64,000 bases of DNA from Acanthaster planci (lineage: Eukaryota; Echinodermata; Asteroidea; Valvatida; Acanthasteridae): positions 232,733 through 296,732 of the forward strand of contig NW_019091458.1 of the NCBI RefSeq assembly GCF_001949145.1. Reading direction: 5' to 3'. The notes beneath the pieces were generated by a model. The model was given only the letters and a program-made list of their open reading frames with translations, was not told the origin of the DNA and did no database searches. The position numbers and the translations under genes are program-made. This document shows positions 1 to 12,527 of this stretch, piece by piece (position 1 is the stretch's first letter; each line of letters opens with the position of its first letter).

Positions 1-249
1 ATAAATAATAACAATCACGTCCATTTTCATAAGGATGCCGAACTGAGTGACAAATCAAAATGCAAAACAGCTCAATTTACTCCTTCTACTAATTATGCAG
101 GATCCGGTCGAAATAAAGTACAGTGTAATAGTAATATAATTATATTCCCGTCTTGAATACTGCATTTTCATTAGCCCAGAACCATCACATGATGGGCAAC
201 AAAACGTCACATTCGGTGTACTTTCGGTGTAATTACACCAATCACCTCA

Positions 250-332
250 TGACTCCACTCGAGTCACTATATGAAAAGGTATCGACTCAACTCGAGTCAC
301 CAAATGAATTTAGAGACTCGACACAACTCAGA
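250..332. repeat. ACTCGAGTCA-type degenerate repeat
   Basis: Tandem-like, partly palindromic copies of CGACTCAACTCGAGTCAC. The same words fill 4036-4190 and 4343-4486. Confidence 0.6.
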
Positions 333-2948
333 CGGTATCGGAAAAAAACTTGAGGGGTGATTTCCGCCCTCGGCTCATTTAGGGAATAGCCTTCAGGGAC
401 GCATGTCACCGTCGGAAGCCTCGGGTGTTTAGACACCATGTCCTTCAACGCAGAAGTCAATTACTGCATGTGAAATCAACCAATAAGTAACATTAATATC
501 AACAATGTTCAATAAGAACATTCGGGTGAGAGAGAAATGACTCATTAAATTACAGATTAGTTTTTGGTAAAAGTATTTTAATCTTGAAGACAATGAGTTT
601 AGTAACTTGTAATAAAAAAATTTGAAGTTCATTTTAGAATAAGATTGTCATTAATCTATTTCAGTATTCATTTTTACCGGTATCAATGCTGAAATCGTTA
701 TGTACATTCGCACCTGTCCTCCCTGAGGCATCAGGCCTCAACCACGGGTAAGTTCGAGTAACCACGGTCGGTAATTAATTGGTTTGGTTCTGTTCTCCAC
801 AAGCAATATTCGATAAGTTAGAACTCGACCAGCTGTGTTCTTAATATACTAGAGCCGCACCAATGGATCTCGACTGAAGTCCATAGACAAAACACGATTA
901 GTTACGACTTGTCATCACGTCTAACGCGCTCGGTGTTGTGCTGACGTGACGAGTGTTCATCGGGAAAGGTGCCCCCAACATTTAGAAAGAAGATTTTCAC
1001 GACAAAACAACCATTCACATGCGAAAGAAATCTGCTGAAAGTCCGTAATGTAGTGTCTTTGCTGATACTTTAACCAATCATGACCCTATCACAACTTGAA
1101 TAGGCCTATGAACGTTTCAATTTGCGTGTGAACTGAAAAAAAGGACTTCTGATCGATCACAATTACCAGATATAATTTTGCATATTCTATACGCTAGTAT
1201 ACCGTCCAAAGCTATTTTTGCCTTTCGTTTTCGTCGAAATATATCCAGGAACTGTAGCCATTTTCCTTTAAAGTAATTAGGTAATGTCAGAATTACTTGG
1301 TTTCGTCTTGAAACCACACACAACTCTATCGGAAGTGGCTGCAGACCAGCCGCAACTATAGAATCGTGCGTAATGTCAAGTCATACGAGAACAAATTTGC
1401 ACTGGAGCCTCAGGAAGTGCACAGCTAGCGTCAGAAGGATTGAGGTTCCTTATGAATAGGTATTCATTGTCAATCACGATCTGCAGCTGCTTGGTAGTGA
1501 CACCACGTTTTGTGCGTTTGGTGGCCTCGCCTGCACATGCAGTCAGCACCACGTGTTCATGTATAAAATAATGCATCCTCAGCGCTCATCATTCCACGTG
1601 AACATCCTCTTGCCCGTACTCAGCGGAGAATCCCTCCACACTTTGGGGAAAAGAAATAAAATAAACACCCAAATGGCTGCATTGAGACTTCTGGCGTTGG
1701 TCCTCCATAGCTCCTAATCGCGCATCACTTTGTCTGCAGTTTGGATGCGGTCTGCTTCCACCTCAAGGCGCCGGAAGCCATTTTTGCAGTTGCCACCTCG
1801 GCCTCTCCCAACTTCTTTCCCCTGATATGGGCAGCCTGTGGATACAAAACGACTTAGTTTCATTCCTGCCAAATGATTTTATTGCGAGAGACACGAGAAG
1901 AGACTACAGAAAATGTTGCCTCAGTGAAAATTGGAAAACGATGCAAAATGGAAAACGGAATCGATTAGGTTGTTGAACTGTCTTATAGCTCTCGAAGGGT
2001 AATCCAGTTTAAAAGGCCTCAGAACTTGGGAAGTCTGGCATCAATTCTGTTATTCAACAATTTCAGGAATAATCAGAGCTTTTCTTCTCGAATGGAAGCA
2101 GAATGGAGCAGATGTATGGATGGAACCGCGCCTTACACTTTACCCTTGTAGCATACTTCAGCTTAACGGATGTTCACTGTAAACCTATAATCGGGGTAGA
2201 GACTGCAGCCTACCTTTGATAAAGTGGTCCACACAATCAGCACAAAAATTTATATAGCCATCGTTTCTCTCCATTTTCAATCGTAACTTTCCTGCTATTT
2301 TATGGGCTTTTTGGCGCCTTTTGTGAAGTTAGGATAATAATTAGCATATTCCTCAGCAACGGGGCGATTTAATTCCCAGAAAAAACTAAATGCAACCACA
2401 ACTTGGCATAATTTTGTAAGCTTTGTTCTCATTAAACGTTCTTTTCTTTGGTCATTCACTGCTATTTCCAAACATGATAGCAGGCCAGTAAGCAAAGGTA
2501 TCTCAGTTTCAATTTGAGTTCACAGTGTGAACAGAAAACCTCCTATAATTTTTCAATGGCCAGAGTCTTTCTACATGGTATCACAGCAAAGTCCAGGCTC
2601 GTTAACAGTAATCCATTTCTTGTAAGCCTACCCTCCCATTCGTACCTACCTCTCTCGGGTCTGTTATTGCACCGTGTCTGGTCGGCGTCGGCCGATCGTT
2701 CTTCCTGTCTTTAGCAGAGGGAAGAATTGACTCGCGTTCCTCTTTAGCTTTCAACTTGTCTGTTTTATAACAGGATTCAAATGACTGAAATAAGATAAAC
2801 TTCTGAATATTTTATCACTGCTAATGGTACGACAAAGGGTAGTTTTATCTGGCACATTTTGTGCAAAGTCTCATTGTGCTGATGTCATTACTATCCCTGC
2901 TCATCGGGCCAGTAATCATTTCCCAAACCATCTCGCTCCCTGAAAAGG

Positions 2949-2980
2949 TATAAAAAGCTCGGTGCAGCCATTTCAGTCGC
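2949..2980 (+). promoter_or_regulatory. Promoter-like TATA box plus initiator
   Basis: TATAAAAA at 2949-2956 is followed, 26 nt from its first base, by TTTCAGTCGC, an initiator-like sequence with A at 2975. No coding frame with a recognisable product follows; a dispersed repeat begins about 170 bases downstream. It may be an orphan promoter or part of a repeat. Confidence 0.3.
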
Positions 2981-3143
2981 TAACTCGCTGATCAGTCACA
3001 AAAAAATATCAGCTAGGGGACCCATTCACACCTGGATTGAGAGAGGGAAAACAGAGACCGAGCTTGGACCCTTGACTCCTATATGCATTATTAATTAAAC
3101 CACTGACGCCACACGTACTCAGACTAAAAGGTATCTGGTCCCT

Positions 3144-3327
3144 GAGCTGGACCAAGAGAGGGCGCAATTTTACTAGCAACAGAGGCTCCTTTGATACCTG
3201 CACATCGCTGGTTTATGAACGACTGTGAAACGCAAACGTTGCAGTCGCATCGCTAACAACAAAATGAAAACTCCCGACTAACACGGCTCTTTTTAACCGA
3301 TGAGGGAGTGCTTCTGCTCAAGGTGGT
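3144..3327. repeat. Dispersed repeat, copy A
   Basis: The sequence starting CTGGACCAAGAGAGGGCG and ending CTGCTCAAGGTGG matches 18871-19058 over nearly its whole length, with scattered differences and small indels. No coding capacity or inverted termini were seen. Confidence 0.75.
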
Positions 3328-4035
3328 TTAATTTTGCAAATATGTCCAGCTGTTATCCGCAGACTTCGGTGAAAATGTTTGTGGGGCGGTGTTTATTGAT
3401 TAACTGAGCCTTGTGAAGAAAGAGAGGCTACAAATGAACTTTAGTTTATCATTTTGTTATCGGAGTGTTTCTGTACCACTTTGTCTTTCTTTAGTCTACA
3501 AAACATGCTTAAATATCACTAAAAGTAAAAGCTGGAGTAGGCTGAAAATGGGGGACTATATTTATAATGAACAAACCGAGTCCATAAAGAGATATGCAAA
3601 ACGTACAGGCAGCGGACAAAACAAAGTAGGAAAAGAATTTTTCATGGACGTACTTTTCAGGTAGCTGCTGTGCGCTTGATCTGGTGTTATGTGGCCTTGT
3701 CGCTCATCAGAATCTGAAAACATTCATTTTGATGATGAAGAAACATATCAATGACAAATTCTTCATTTCCAACGTGGAACCACATGGTCAGTGAAAGGGG
3801 GAAGGGGGGTCCTCGGTTTATGAACGAGCACTTTACTTTATGGCATAAGCGTGTCCACGAATTGAAGTCGGGGCATTGTGATGGGCTTTGGGGAGAAGTG
3901 ATTGCCATTTTTTTAATCCGTAAAAATCCTCTCTTCCAGAGGAATATGACAGTACCGTTTCTTGAGTGCTCGCACTTCAAATTCCTTGGAGGAAAATGGC
4001 AACATGGCGTATCCAGATCCAGAGTTGTAATGACT

Positions 4036-4190
4036 TAAGTCAATGACCCGGCTCGAGTCCAACTCGAGTCCCAATATTTGGCGACTCGACTCAACTCGAG
4101 TCCCGACGGGTAATAGTTCAATTCTCTGCGACCAAATGACTAGATTCGACTCGAATCTCTCATGGAGACTCAACTCGAATACAAGCTTAT
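4036..4190. repeat. ACTCGAGTC-type degenerate repeat
   Basis: Repeated GACTCGACTCAACTCGAGTC words with short interruptions, continuing the family seen at 250-332. ACTCGAGT is self-complementary, so orientation is not defined. Confidence 0.65.
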
Positions 4191-4342
4191 AAGATTTGGG
4201 TCTCAAAAAATTTAAACCCAAATTTTAGTTGGCTCGATACCTGTCACTCTAATTTATTTTCAGTATGTCTAAATAAAAATAATAATACCCAAAATGACTT
4301 ACATGTAGTTGTGTTTTTATTTTATTTTGTTCAGATATTTGT

Positions 4343-4486
4343 GACTCGAGCTCGGTACTTGACTCAACTCGACTACACTAAGTGACTTGACTCAACTCGA
4401 CTCGACTTCTTGACCTAATGACTCGACTCGAGTCACAATGTTAAAATGAGTCGACTCGGGTCACCAAATTTAGTGACTCGTTACAA
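4343..4486. repeat. ACTCGAGTC-type degenerate repeat
   Basis: Another dense block of TGACTCAACTCGACT and GACTCGAGTCAC words, separated from the previous block by about 150 bases of AT-rich sequence. Confidence 0.65.
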
Positions 4487-4812
4487 TACTGTCCAGACCC
4501 CAACTGATTAGTGGGTCACTGTGGTATAAATTTCAAAAACAGCGAGGAGCCATTTTTCTCTTCTCCAAATTCTGAGCTGGGGTAAACGGGAACTCGCATC
4601 GAGTTGAAAATTTCCTGCTATACATGCAAGCCAAGCAAAGGTATGAATGACACACTGAACATTGTGTCTGAGGGCTTTTCAAGAGGCCACTTCATGTGTT
4701 TGAAGAGAGGGCATATATTATAAACTAATCTGAGAAGAAGTCACGACTGATCGCAAGCCAGTCCTAAAACCCGACGTGCATTTGGCACATACTTCGGTGG
4801 CACAACGCTCAC

Positions 4813-4988
4813 GGACAGGTGGTATGCGCGCGTTGCATACCTCTTTGACCAATCGGTTGTCTTGATTTGCCAAACGCACGCGCGCGTCAAGCTGAAGAAT
4901 GTGCGTGTGAGTGCTATGCCACCGCAGTCATGCATGTCTAATGGTTAGTCGATTGGTCGAAGAGGTATGTGACGCGTACCACCTGTCC
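4813..4988. mobile_element. MITE with ~40-bp terminal inverted repeats
   Basis: The left end GGACAGGTGGTATGCGCG through GACCAATC is mirrored by the right end GATTGGTCGAAGAGG through ACCACCTGTCC, with a few mismatches. The 176-bp element has no coding frame. No obvious target duplication was seen, so the superfamily is not assigned. Confidence 0.65.
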
Positions 4989-6265
4989 ATGGGAGTTAAT
5001 ATATCACCGCAGCGCATTGCTTCTAATTCTGGTCGCCGAATTAATCTATAGAATTTGTTCCAACCCAAAATAGGATTATCCTTTGAATCGTTTGTGATTC
5101 GCATTTGTTATCCCCCCCCCCTTTTGAGGTGGGGGCATGTGCTATTGAATATCCCCCACACACTTTTTGTGATGAGCAAAAAAATAAAGCAGGTTGTGAT
5201 GAATTCTTAGGATTTCCCAACGACTAAAATGTTGGCAATATCACTGAAAAGGGGAAACAAGATAACATAAATATGCCATTTTCGCGGAAGATTCTGTATG
5301 AATTTGATACACATAAAACTTTGTCATTAACATCGCCCCCTATACAGTGTATATAGTGTAATTCCTCCCCCTACTTTTCAAACTGCCATGGTCAGGTGAG
5401 TCATCCCTTCCCACATCGACCCCTCCACCCCAATTTCCCACACAGATTTACGCCACTGCTAGTGGGGACCTACAACCGCCATTAAAACCATGTGGTATGA
5501 GAAGGTGGTAAAATTGAATTCACTCTCGAAATCCTACCTCTAGAAGTGCGCTGGGGCATTTTTGGACTTCGAGGCTGCGGCTGACCAAGAATTGGTGTGG
5601 CTGGACACAAAGTGATAAAAATACGGGGAAAAAACACATGTGGTGAAATCCTCTTGAAACAAATGTTTATGGTAGTTGGATAATGTAAGTTAGAAAAAAG
5701 TCTTAAAACGTCAACGATAACTTTAATTTTATGATAAAGTACAATGTCATGAAATGTAATAACGAATGGACCCTTAGCCCTGCGTTTGTGCCGGATTCAA
5801 TCTTTCAGATCGTGCGCCACGGGACCCCATTTTGGGATTTACATTTGAGACCCCTCTTGCCACGTTCAGTTAAGAGTTTCACAGGAATCCTCATTAATGA
5901 AGCCAGAATATCCCGCATTCACGTTGTTGATTTCATTGCCGTATGGTGCTGATGCTTAATTGTGATTTCTAACTTTGACATGACCAGCTAAACTGCTGTG
6001 AAGGCTTGATGGTCGGGTATAGAATATACCTTCGCTCTCCTGTTCTTTGTCGCTGTAATCCTTACCGCTGAAGCAGCAACCCATGCTTCACGGCTGCATG
6101 GTACGATCGATTGGAGAAGCAGTCTGCGTGTAAGGACAAGAAAATCACCTCTCAGATTAACTAACCAAACTAAAAAATAGCTATGACAATGCATCGTTTG
6201 ATTCAGCTAAGACTTAAAAAATAAACTGTGGTGGTGACTGTGACTTTTCACGTTGGTTCATTAGA

Positions 6266-6366
6266 TGTTTTAAATTTGGCACAGGTGCTATTTTTAACAC
6301 GTCACAAAAGAAATGTTACTATTTAACACATTTTCGCGGGGGGTGGGAAAACCTGGGCTTGCTTGT
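6266..6366. repeat. Short dispersed repeat, copy A
   Basis: TTTTAAATTTGGCACAGGTG through ACCTGGGCTTGCTT is shared with 7617-7712 in the same orientation. Confidence 0.75.
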
Positions 6367-7616
6367 GCAGCCCGACTGGCCACCATCTTGTTTTCACGTA
6401 GATGGGAAAAAAATCCAGGCCCCATAATGTGGTTTAAAATGGTGACTGCGATCGTGTCTCTGAGGAGCTTCTTTAAAATTTATACATGAACTGTAGCCCG
6501 ACAGAGATTTGAAGATTCTGATCTAAAGAGGTAGTTTGTTTACGGTTAAAAATAGGGCTTTTTCACAAGACAACATGCGCCTCTACACAAACTTTTTCTC
6601 ATATTCTGCATGGCACCAGAGTAATCAGGCGACCATCGTGTGAAATTCAAAAAGGCTTACTTGAACTTGTTAGTTTCTTCGGTATCCAACTGCAGGGCTC
6701 GGTATTCGGGAGCTTGATATATTGAAAGCTCTGTTGGCACCGGGACAGTAACACATATAGTTATAGGTAATAGAAAAATGACGTCAACCTGTCACTTGAT
6801 CCCTATTTATTTTAAGCACTGTAAAATATCCTTTATTTTTACATAGGTTTTTTTCATACACGCGGAAACTAGACTAGACGAGTTAATGAAACCGATCACG
6901 TGAGCATTGCACGCATCCGCGCGTCGGTGAGTACCATGTGCATTGCCTTGATATTGCAGTGTCCAAGCAAGTGTTCAGGAACCGGGGGAGATTATCTGGG
7001 TATTAATGTATTATATGCTAGTTGCCTTGGGGAAATGACCTAAATGTGTGCAAGTTAAAAAATCAGTAGTTTCGAAGGCAAAGAGAAAGATGGGGGTAAA
7101 CTTTCGAACATGAAGCTTAAGTACTGTTAACAAGTATGAACAACGGGTTGTGCGGGGTTTTTTACGTTCCGTCAGCTGGGAGTGAGCCCACCCTCCAAAT
7201 CTCAGCTAAGTAAAGATGGGCTTTCTGAAATCATGTACACATTAAAAGACATACAGTGCTGAGTAAAATATAATTTGCTTCCAAGTAAATGATAAATTCT
7301 CCAGTCACTTTAACTCATACTACAAACAGGGCGGTCGGTGAAAGCGTATTCGCGGCCGTATATACTAAAAAATAGACCGATCGAGGGCACTATTTTGTGT
7401 GGGCTGAAATCGTAGCTTCACTGCAACTGGAGGTCCGTTCTCACGGCATCATGAAGTCGTGCTGTAGGTCAATACGAAGGTGCTGAATTCAAATCTGCCT
7501 GTTGCCATCTCGTCGGACTGCTCCCAATGTCACCACAAGAGGGCGCTATTCCAATTTTGCTCATTTTTGGTCAAAAACAGTATTTTGCGCATAGTTTTCA
7601 CATTTGTGCATGAAAT

Positions 7617-7712
7617 GCTTTTAAATTTGGCACAGGTGCTATTTGTAGCACTCCACAAAAGAAATATTACTATTTAACACATTTTCACCGGGGGGAACCT
7701 GGGCTTGCTTCC
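7617..7712. repeat. Short dispersed repeat, copy B
   Basis: Second copy, about 1.3 kb from the first, with a few substitutions and a shorter G-run near the end. Confidence 0.75.
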
Positions 7713-10556
7713 ACTGATATTGCCACGGTGACCCCATAACACCATTCCTTCCTTTTTTTCTGACCCTTTTATGTTGATGCTCAGTCGAAGTTTAGTATGT
7801 CTGTTTACATTCATAGCTGGTTTCGATAACACACTGTGTATGGAGCAGAGTGAATATCCGCCCCCAACATAACAGGAATTAATACGACAAACACAATGTA
7901 TAGTCTCATGACACGAGTGAATTAACTGGGAAGTTGCTTGCCGTTGAGGGACCTGTCGTGATGAAAAGAACTGGGAACGAACCTTATGCAACCCGGTATT
8001 GTTCAGAAATTAAGAACAAAATAGAGATTTTTCCTCTTTTGATAAATCTTATTTTTCAAAAAGTGCATTTTACATGAAAACATTTTCCATGCTTTTCCGG
8101 AATAATAAGGGCACTGTGCTATGTCGTTTTATATCTCACGAAGAGAACATTCGTTTCGGGGGTTTTCCGTTCACGTTGCGAACTCTGCATTTGTCCATTA
8201 AAATATTTGTGGAAGAACAAACCTTCCATTATTGAAATAATAACAAATTTTAAAATGGAGTTGAATGGGAAACAAAGATGAATTTGCAAAGATTGCATCA
8301 ATTTTGTTGCATGAACCCTTTAAAGGCAAGAGCCAATGCGATTGTTGTCACATGAATCTGCGCGTTGTTCATGCACGTGATGCTCATTGCTTCATTCGGG
8401 GAACTGTCACGTGCCTAGTAGGCTATGCCTAGAGTGGTCGGCCGCGTTTAGTTTCACACGGATTAGATCGGGATCACGATCGGTGATCCGTCATTGGTTT
8501 ACGGACACCAAAGCCCGCCTACGTAAAAACCTAAACTTCAATTACGTGTCTCCTTGAAAAAAATGCCTGCCGCCATTCAGAAAAAAAATCATAGTTGGGC
8601 TACCGACTGGGAGCGGATGAACTTGTATTTAGGTTGTTTTCATGTTAAGATTTCAAATGTGTGCGGTCACTGAGTGGTACATACATCCGATGGGGACATG
8701 TCTGTCGTGCACCTACCCCAGTTACCGTCACTGCACCAACTCTTCAACAAACTAAAAATCCTCAGAAAGGAGGGTCTCCAAAACTTATATTTGAATGTGA
8801 TCACCAATACGAACTTCCCACGAAATTCCTTGAGTCAATATACAGTAGATGCATTTCATCAACACTGTGTCGAAGACTATTAAGAGTCCCCAATCGGTTT
8901 AGTGGCCACCTAGCCTCCCTCTTACAGAGAGGCACGCTGAAACATGGCCCGATTTAGGGTAACAGAGCTGACACACATGCCTCCTTTACGTAAATATTGA
9001 CTGTGGTTACTAACGCTTTGTTCCTCGATAGTTTGCTGACCCCGTGCGTCAAAGACACGATCAGCCGTCTATAGGAGAGCAGGCAGGCTGCATTTCAAAG
9101 AGTGACTCTCGAGTGAAACTCCCTCGATTGAAATTACGGACAAAACGAATTCGAGTGAAACTTAATAATCAATCGAAATAGATGAGATTTCACGCGTTTT
9201 CACAAGAAGAGGTTCTTTTTCAAACTGGTTCACTCTAAAAGTTTCGTCCCAACGGTTTCACTCTTCAATTAAGACTTAGTTTTCGGATCATGATTGGGGA
9301 GAGTCTTGGCAACTGAATTTGAGTGGTCAACTTTTTTTGTGTCCTCAGGAGAGGACGGCCAGAGCATCCTGGGCGAAACGTCGAGTCAATTCTCACCGGT
9401 TCTTCTCAGAACCACGCCTCTTCTGAAGAGAGAGCTTCCATGGTGTACCCGCAAACCTACAGCTCACGTAACTTCCATCATGAAAAGCTTCAAATCTTAC
9501 TCAACTTGTGTGTGCTTCAAGTGTAACTGTCATACGAATGTCTTCAGCCAGAAATGTACATCACGGACGTTTTTCAAGTTTTGCTTGAGGCCAGTGAAAA
9601 CATGGAGCTTATGAGGTACCGAGTTTTTTGCTAGCAAATGATAAATTAGAATTGCACCATTACACTATACTAAGGTCGTGTTGACATGTGACAAACATCC
9701 TATCTGAAGGTCGGCGCATTTTACTACATGATGACCCTTGATGTCATCTGGCAAACCGACGACTAATAAGTGAAAGAGCAATACAGACCTATCATTCACC
9801 GCGGTAACAAGGGGGTTTGAGTACTCACACGTGCTATACGAATGACTGCGCATTATACAGATTTAAGCATAGTCCACACAAAGCAACTGAATAGGCACTC
9901 AACAGAATTTGAAACTTACTCTGATAAACAGCAGTCCGCGCAGTAACTCAGTTCAGAAATGCGTACTGTCAGCCAAATCCTTGACTAATGACGTGTGCAC
10001 GTGATTTCGAGTGAACCCTTCACAACAGTGGCAAACCTACCCGACAGTGTTGTTTCATGCGCGTCACCAACGTACGTAGAACTCAGTTCATGGTTGATTC
10101 GAAGAAGTTAACCTGATTTACTAGACTGGGACGGGTTATGGTTCACGTGCTCGATGGGTCAAAGTACAAGGATGTGACAATACCGTGTCGCTAAATCCTA
10201 ATTACAATGCGAATTACATGCCTGCAGCACACCCACTTGCCACAAGACCGTGCAGTATTATTTTGGCAGGGAAAGGGAGAAGTCTTGGCTGAGGGGTGTA
10301 TATTGGGGAAAAAAGTTGGATGTCCACCCCGTTTGTCCCCTCAAGTAAAAAAAAAAAGAACTACCCCATAAGATACAGTTTTGACACTGTTCCCGCATGG
10401 AAAGCTACGGCTTGAACAAAACTCTGATTTTCATCCATGACACTTCGTTGTATGTTTATGAGTTCATGAATTGTTGTATTTTGAGTTTTATTGGGAACAC
10501 AATACCAAACCGCGGCGTTTTGTTTTTGGGTACTCACCATAACACAGGCGAGCGTT

Positions 10557-10760
10557 TATCCGGTTCGTAAGTGTGACGTCTCTTCAGTTTAAACCACGCC
10601 TACTGCACACGTGCATTGCACATAGGGTTATATGCATTGATCGCCGTTTACATGGAACCATGGAACCAGAAGTTAACGCACACCTTCAGCGATTGTCCAA
10701 TGAGAGCCTTCAAATCGTGGCGCGTTTGACTTTGTGACGAAGTCACCTACGAACCGGATA
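10557..10760. mobile_element. MITE with perfect 13-bp inverted ends (copy A)
   Basis: TATCCGGTTCGTA at the left end is the exact reverse complement of TACGAACCGGATA at the right. A related sequence lies in the opposite orientation at 51187-51376, showing that this is a dispersed element of about 200 bp. It encodes nothing. Confidence 0.8.
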
Positions 10761-10789
10761 GAGTACCGAAGTATGACGTCATTTAGTGG

Positions 10790-11000
10790 TTGTCGTACGA
10801 CGCGACGCATGACAGCACGACGCAACTGGCAACGGAAGGGGCGACGTTTAGGCAGAAAAAAATAAATGCAACAAGGAAAGGACCTAAGACGGTACGGACG
10901 GCACGACGCGACGCGCGACGCGAAGCGTCGTGTGGCTCGACCCGACGGAACGACGCAAGGGAGCCGTCGTGCCGTCGCGTCGTCTGGTTGCGTCGCCTGG
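10790..11000. repeat. CGACG-rich island next to the MITE
   Basis: The stretch is packed with ACGACGCGACG-like words in both orientations and with CpG, sharply unlike the AT-rich surroundings. Its partial palindromy produces several overlapping open frames that I take to be artefacts. Confidence 0.6.
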
Positions 11001-12527
11001 AGGGAGGCAAGAGAGAGAGAGCAATGTTTGTCGTAAATAGTACACCATACTCTATTCGATTGTACAAATTTGTACAAATTCAGCATGCAGGCAACACAAG
11101 CCCGTTACCCATCAAAGTGCGGTTATGCCCGCTGCCTGCCATCCAGTTTTCTCCTATACTTGCTCATACAGAATAAGAGGAACCAAACGAAGGGGTAGAA
11201 CTGAGGAATAGATGCTGACTTTTGGCGCTTGTAAGTACTGTTTTTACCCCCTCTGAACTTCCATCTCGTAACCAATTAAAAGCACTTTCAAACTTCCTCT
11301 TTTCCCCTTTTTTATAGAGAATAATTACCTTTGCAAGCTTCTAACCTATGGACCTGTAACTAGTAATGCATCTCCAGGTAGATCTTTGTTCGGCATAAAA
11401 AACTTAATGACTTGGGACAAAACTTTGCGTCTCCACGTGGTTCGTATTCCAACCTGACCTGTATTTGTGTGTCAGCCTGCAAACTCAGGGAAGCTCCTGC
11501 AACGTGTTAAAACCAATAGCGCTTACCGGGTGGATGGTGAGGCACTCCACATCTCTTATTAACATTATGCCTTCATTCTCTATATCGATGTTTTTGAGTC
11601 TGGATCAATTTGAAAACGCGTGTCCTCATTTGTATTTCGGTGCTTCCGAGATTAGCTCAGTTTGGAATTCGCGTCCACAGTACAAAATCCCCATTTAAAC
11701 TCCTTTGCTTAGGCAAATATTCGCAACTTCACGATGCGCATGGCCCCGATGTTGTACCAAAACCCGTGTCATAGACGTTTCCGTGATTCATATACATGTA
11801 ATGCGATAATTACAATACCCAAATTTCAAAAACAGTAATTAAGAATTCTGTCAGCGCCGATGACAATAAATGAAACATACGAAAATATTCTTTGCACACG
11901 CTGAAGTTCCATTAAGGTAAAGACGGTATTAAAATTCATAGCGTCTAAAAGCCTATACTAGAGCAACCACTAACAAATAGGCCTGTAAGAAATGTCAGAA
12001 AACGCATGACTATAACGTCTCCTTGAATAAATAACTGGATAAATATTTGACTGCCCCCAGTCTTTGAAATGTTGACTTGAATAAGTTTGTCCTTCACAGT
12101 ACCGCTTTCGCTGAAAACGTATCGATTTTTGCACCGCTTCACACTTGACACCATGGGTGTATCCGTTTCCATGCCAACGCTAAAAGTCCTTGTGGTGTTG
12201 AACCTATCAACGTCTGCAGTTACTTTACAATAAACGCTCTTCGGTCTTCAGTCAAAGTAGTCACATAGCGCGAACACTTGGAAACGTGCGCATGCACACA
12301 GTATACGGTGTCAACTCCGAGGGCAGTTCGGTTTCTTGGACTGTGGCATCTTTGGGACTGAAAAGATTCTGAACTGGTCGTGGTCTTCTCTGCCGGTGAG
12401 CTCACCTCAGTCAGAAACAACATTTAAGAGGGCTGGTAGAAGTATCTGATGTTGACAAGGCCTCTAAGGGCTGTGAGAATCGGGTACAATTCGTCATAGA
12501 CTTGTGCGTTCCAAAATATTTCTGAAC

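Larger units (their letters stand above)
1..12503. other. Intergenic, repeat-rich, no supported gene
   Basis: Both strands hold only short frames without recognisable domains. Repeats and MITEs inside it are listed separately. The rest is unique-looking AT-rich DNA. Confidence 0.6.

Noticed and set aside
10673-11176. Overlapping open frames of 94-137 codons on both strands
   Set aside because: They arise from the CpG-rich CGACG palindromic repeats; the translations are low-complexity Arg/Ser strings with no domain.
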